DNA from: Bacteroides sp.
GTDB lineage: Bacteria; Bacteroidota; Bacteroidia; Bacteroidales; Bacteroidaceae
NCBI RefSeq assembly: GCF_028690125.1
Contig: NZ_JAQVBV010000029.1
Coordinates: forward strand, 6,023 to 56,844
DNA length: 50,822 nucleotides
Direction of reading: 5' to 3'
The notes beneath the pieces are model-generated. The model was not told the DNA's origin. It worked only from the letters and a program-made list of their open reading frames with translations, and did not search any database. Position 1 is the first letter of the stretch; every line of letters begins with the position of its first letter. Shown here piece after piece: positions 49,330 through 50,822 of the stretch. The translations under genes were made by a program, and so were the position numbers.

Positions 49330-50180
49330 ACTAGCAAATCCATTATATTATCTATTATAAATCCAGCTGCGCCCTTGTGCCCGCCACCGCCAAACTTCTG
49401 CGCAATAGTCGCGCAGTTTACATCCGGCCTGTTTGATCTTAGCGAACATCTTGTTTTTAAATTCTCATCAATGTTATAAATGAGTGCTAATTCATAATCA
49501 AGTTCTGTATAAATGAACTGTCCTAGTTCTGACGTATCGTTCGTGGCATTTACAGCAAGTGTATTAAATCCTTCAAGACGAACACGACGTCCATGTTGGA
49601 CAGCATCAATAATTCGTTTTTTCTGCGCTTCCTGTAGTATCTTTCCTTGACTAATATATTCGTCTTCTATTTTAGCACTGTCGATTGGATCCATCAGTAA
49701 CGGCCAATCTTCGGAATCGGCTGATGTTAATTTTAGAAATGCTGTAGCGCAAACGAGAGTTGTGTAGGGATTAAAAGCAAATTTCCAGATATCTCTATCT
49801 CCGATCCACTTCACAATATTAGGCGTACGCATCCCAATAGTACACCAATGCCACGTTAATTCACATGCAGCCAAATCAATACTTCTAATCCCAGCAATTT
49901 TTGGATCATTCCATAATTCAGGATTTAATTTCTGCGCTGTCTCGTGATGATCGATCCAGATTAACTGAGAGGCCGCAGAAAGGGCGTTCATATCAGGGAA
50001 GGTGAAATCCACCACGGCAACAAAATCAACGCGACTGACGAGCTCTGCGTCCCATCTGTCACCATACTGTACGGGAATTGCTGCGACAAAAAATCCTTTG
50101 CTCTCCAGATAATTCTGCATAACTACTGCACTACAAATTCCATCTAAATCATTATGATGATAAATAACACTAAGTTTCAT
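49326..50180 (-). CDS. DHH-DHHA1 phosphoesterase (NrnA-like)
   Basis: This phosphoesterase has the DHH motif IDHHE (76-80), an upstream metal site HHNDLDG (8-14), VVDF (56-59) and a C-terminal DHHA1 loop GGGGHKG (264-270). Such enzymes degrade nanoRNA, pAp or cyclic dinucleotides. In a virus it could recycle nucleotides from short RNAs or remove a host signalling nucleotide; these are inferences. At 284 aa it is a normal length for phage/archaeal forms. Confidence 0.88.
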   Translation of the reverse strand: MKLSVIYHHNDLDGICSAVVMQNYLESKGFFVAAIPVQYGDRWDAELVSRVDFVAVVDFTFPDMNALSAASQLIWIDHHETAQKLNPELWNDPKIAGIRSIDLAACELTWHWCTIGMRTPNIVKWIGDRDIWKFAFNPYTTLVCATAFLKLTSADSEDWPLLMDPIDSAKIEDEYISQGKILQEAQKKRIIDAVQHGRRVRLEGFNTLAVNATNDTSELGQFIYTELDYELALIYNIDENLKTRCSLRSNRPDVNCATIAQKFGGGGHKGAAGFIIDNIMDLLV

Positions 50181-50182
50181 AC

Positions 50183-50536
50183 TTAATCGCCTCGTAAAAC
50201 ATGTTCATATATTTGTTCTGCTCTTGTAAAATTGTCATCAAATACGGCATATAAAATTGATGTTTCCATCTCTGGTGCTGGTATATCTAAAAGTTCTGCT
50301 GCATCGCGGATTGATTCTTCAATATGAATATTATATGCGTTTAATTCTGGGATATTCTGATAACAAACTTTTGGTCTAGTTCCAACATCATAAAATGCTG
50401 CTACTACAAAACAACAGTGGCCACAAATACACTGTAAAGACCAAAGATCACTAGACTTTACCAGTTCAAAAAGGGCATCTTCATAGCCCTGTTGAACGCC
50501 AGTTAGTTTAACGATTGCGCCTGAAAGGATTTTCAT
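50183..50536 (-). CDS. Hypothetical protein with a Cys pair cluster (117 aa)
   Basis: Starts with a strand-helix pair and a short Cys-rich segment (CICGHCC, about 37-43), then helices. The segment could bind a metal, but no fold is recognised. It starts inside the membrane-protein gene (29 bp overlap) and ends 2 bases before the DHH gene, so it is one operon with both. Confidence 0.65.
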   Translation of the reverse strand: MKILSGAIVKLTGVQQGYEDALFELVKSSDLWSLQCICGHCCFVVAAFYDVGTRPKVCYQNIPELNAYNIHIEESIRDAAELLDIPAPEMETSILYAVFDDNFTRAEQIYEHVLRGD

Positions 50537-50822
50537 TTTTAATATCTCCCCAACAGAGTATAGTTACAACTAAAAACGAGATGAATAACATGATTGCTGT
50601 ATGTAGTCCTTCATTATGAACTTCCGTCATTGCAGTTTCGTTTTCTTCAGTATATATATCGATTATAATAGGTTCTTCTTTTTCGGTGGGTATTACAACA
50701 GGCTCTGGCTCTGGCTCTGGTTCTTGTGGTACATCGTCAATAAAGAAGCCACTGCCACCAGAGGATTTCTTTTCTACCACTGGTATTGGCTCCTCTGGAA
50801 CAACTGGTTCTTCAGGAACAAC
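50508..50822 (-). CDS. Membrane-anchored Pro/Glu-rich protein, partial
   Basis: The frame is open to the right edge of the window, so the N-terminus is missing. The visible part starts with PEEP-type repeats (VVPEEP twice), then EPEPEPEP, an acidic stretch, and near the C-terminus a membrane span (about IMLFISFLVVTILCW), ending in a basic tail. The layout suggests a C-terminally anchored protein with a stiff extended stalk. No function is recognised. Confidence 0.6.
   Translation of the reverse strand, partial: VVPEEPVVPEEPIPVVEKKSSGGSGFFIDDVPQEPEPEPEPVVIPTEKEEPIIIDIYTEENETAMTEVHNEGLHTAIMLFISFLVVTILCWGDIKNENPFRRNR

Overview
The window is most of the late (virion) region, plus flanking early/accessory genes, of a tailed archaeal virus (class Caudoviricetes) with a contractile, myovirus-type tail. 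The viral assignment rests on an almost unbroken 43.7-kb rightward gene array in standard order: Cys-rich terminase small-subunit candidate, large terminase, portal, prohead protease/scaffold, HK97-type major capsid protein, neck connectors, tail sheath, tail tube, tail chaperones, tape measure, baseplate hub, spike, gp25, baseplate J, tail protein I and fibres. The archaeal assignment rests on TATA boxes with A-rich BRE-like elements at archaeal spacing, GGTGAT and GGAGG ribosome-binding sites, poly-T terminators, a LigD-type phosphoesterase domain and an ERCC4/XPF nuclease. UAG is almost absent as a stop codon (1 of about 65 genes, and that one is part of a promoter). This fits, but does not prove, a pyrrolysine-using methanogen or ANME host. 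Both ends of the window are cut: the right-most leftward gene runs off the edge.

Layout. (1) 1-5.3 kb: five small leftward genes of mostly unknown function, each with its own archaeal promoter, plus a 25-codon membrane peptide, set in long AT-rich non-coding DNA. That DNA holds a large imperfect hairpin with alternating purine-pyrimidine sequence, four iteron-like repeats, several palindromes and TATA boxes with no gene attached; it is a candidate origin/regulatory region. (2) 5.3-14.6 kb: packaging and head genes, with a two-copy ATP-dependent DNA ligase and a separate LigD-type 3'-phosphoesterase between portal and protease. (3) 14.7-20.2 kb: an accessory block between capsid and neck genes, with a papain-like (MOA-type) protein, a PD-(D/E)XK nuclease, two GT4 glycosyltransferases, a phosphomannose-isomerase-type cupin and a GT2/FkbM fusion. 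(4) 20.2-34.1 kb: neck, tail and baseplate. (5) 34.1-37.5 kb: three tandem fibre paralogues and a glycine-rich gp38-like adhesin. (6) 37.5-40.7 kb: an AT-rich nonulosonic (sialic) acid cassette of radical SAM/SPASM protein, CMP-sugar synthetase, HAD phosphatase, NeuB and a ParB-like protein. (7) 40.7-49.1 kb: a second fibre block with three more tandem paralogues and an ERCC4 nuclease. (8) 48.9-50.8 kb: a leftward operon with a DHH phosphoesterase and a membrane protein.

The observation I rate highest is promoter sharing. Four rightward promoters (at 5251, 11381, 21011 and 40668) have one composite form: GAAA-NN-TTTAAATA, then about 18-20 nt later an ACATATATATAGTAG-like start-site element. 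The two glycan blocks, 23 kb apart, instead share a second form (GTAAGA-YTTAWATAC ... CC-TAT-ATAAGAT, at 14672 and 37496). This suggests that the glycosyltransferases and the sialic-acid-like sugar pathway are co-expressed as one virus-encoded glycan system, separately from the virion genes.
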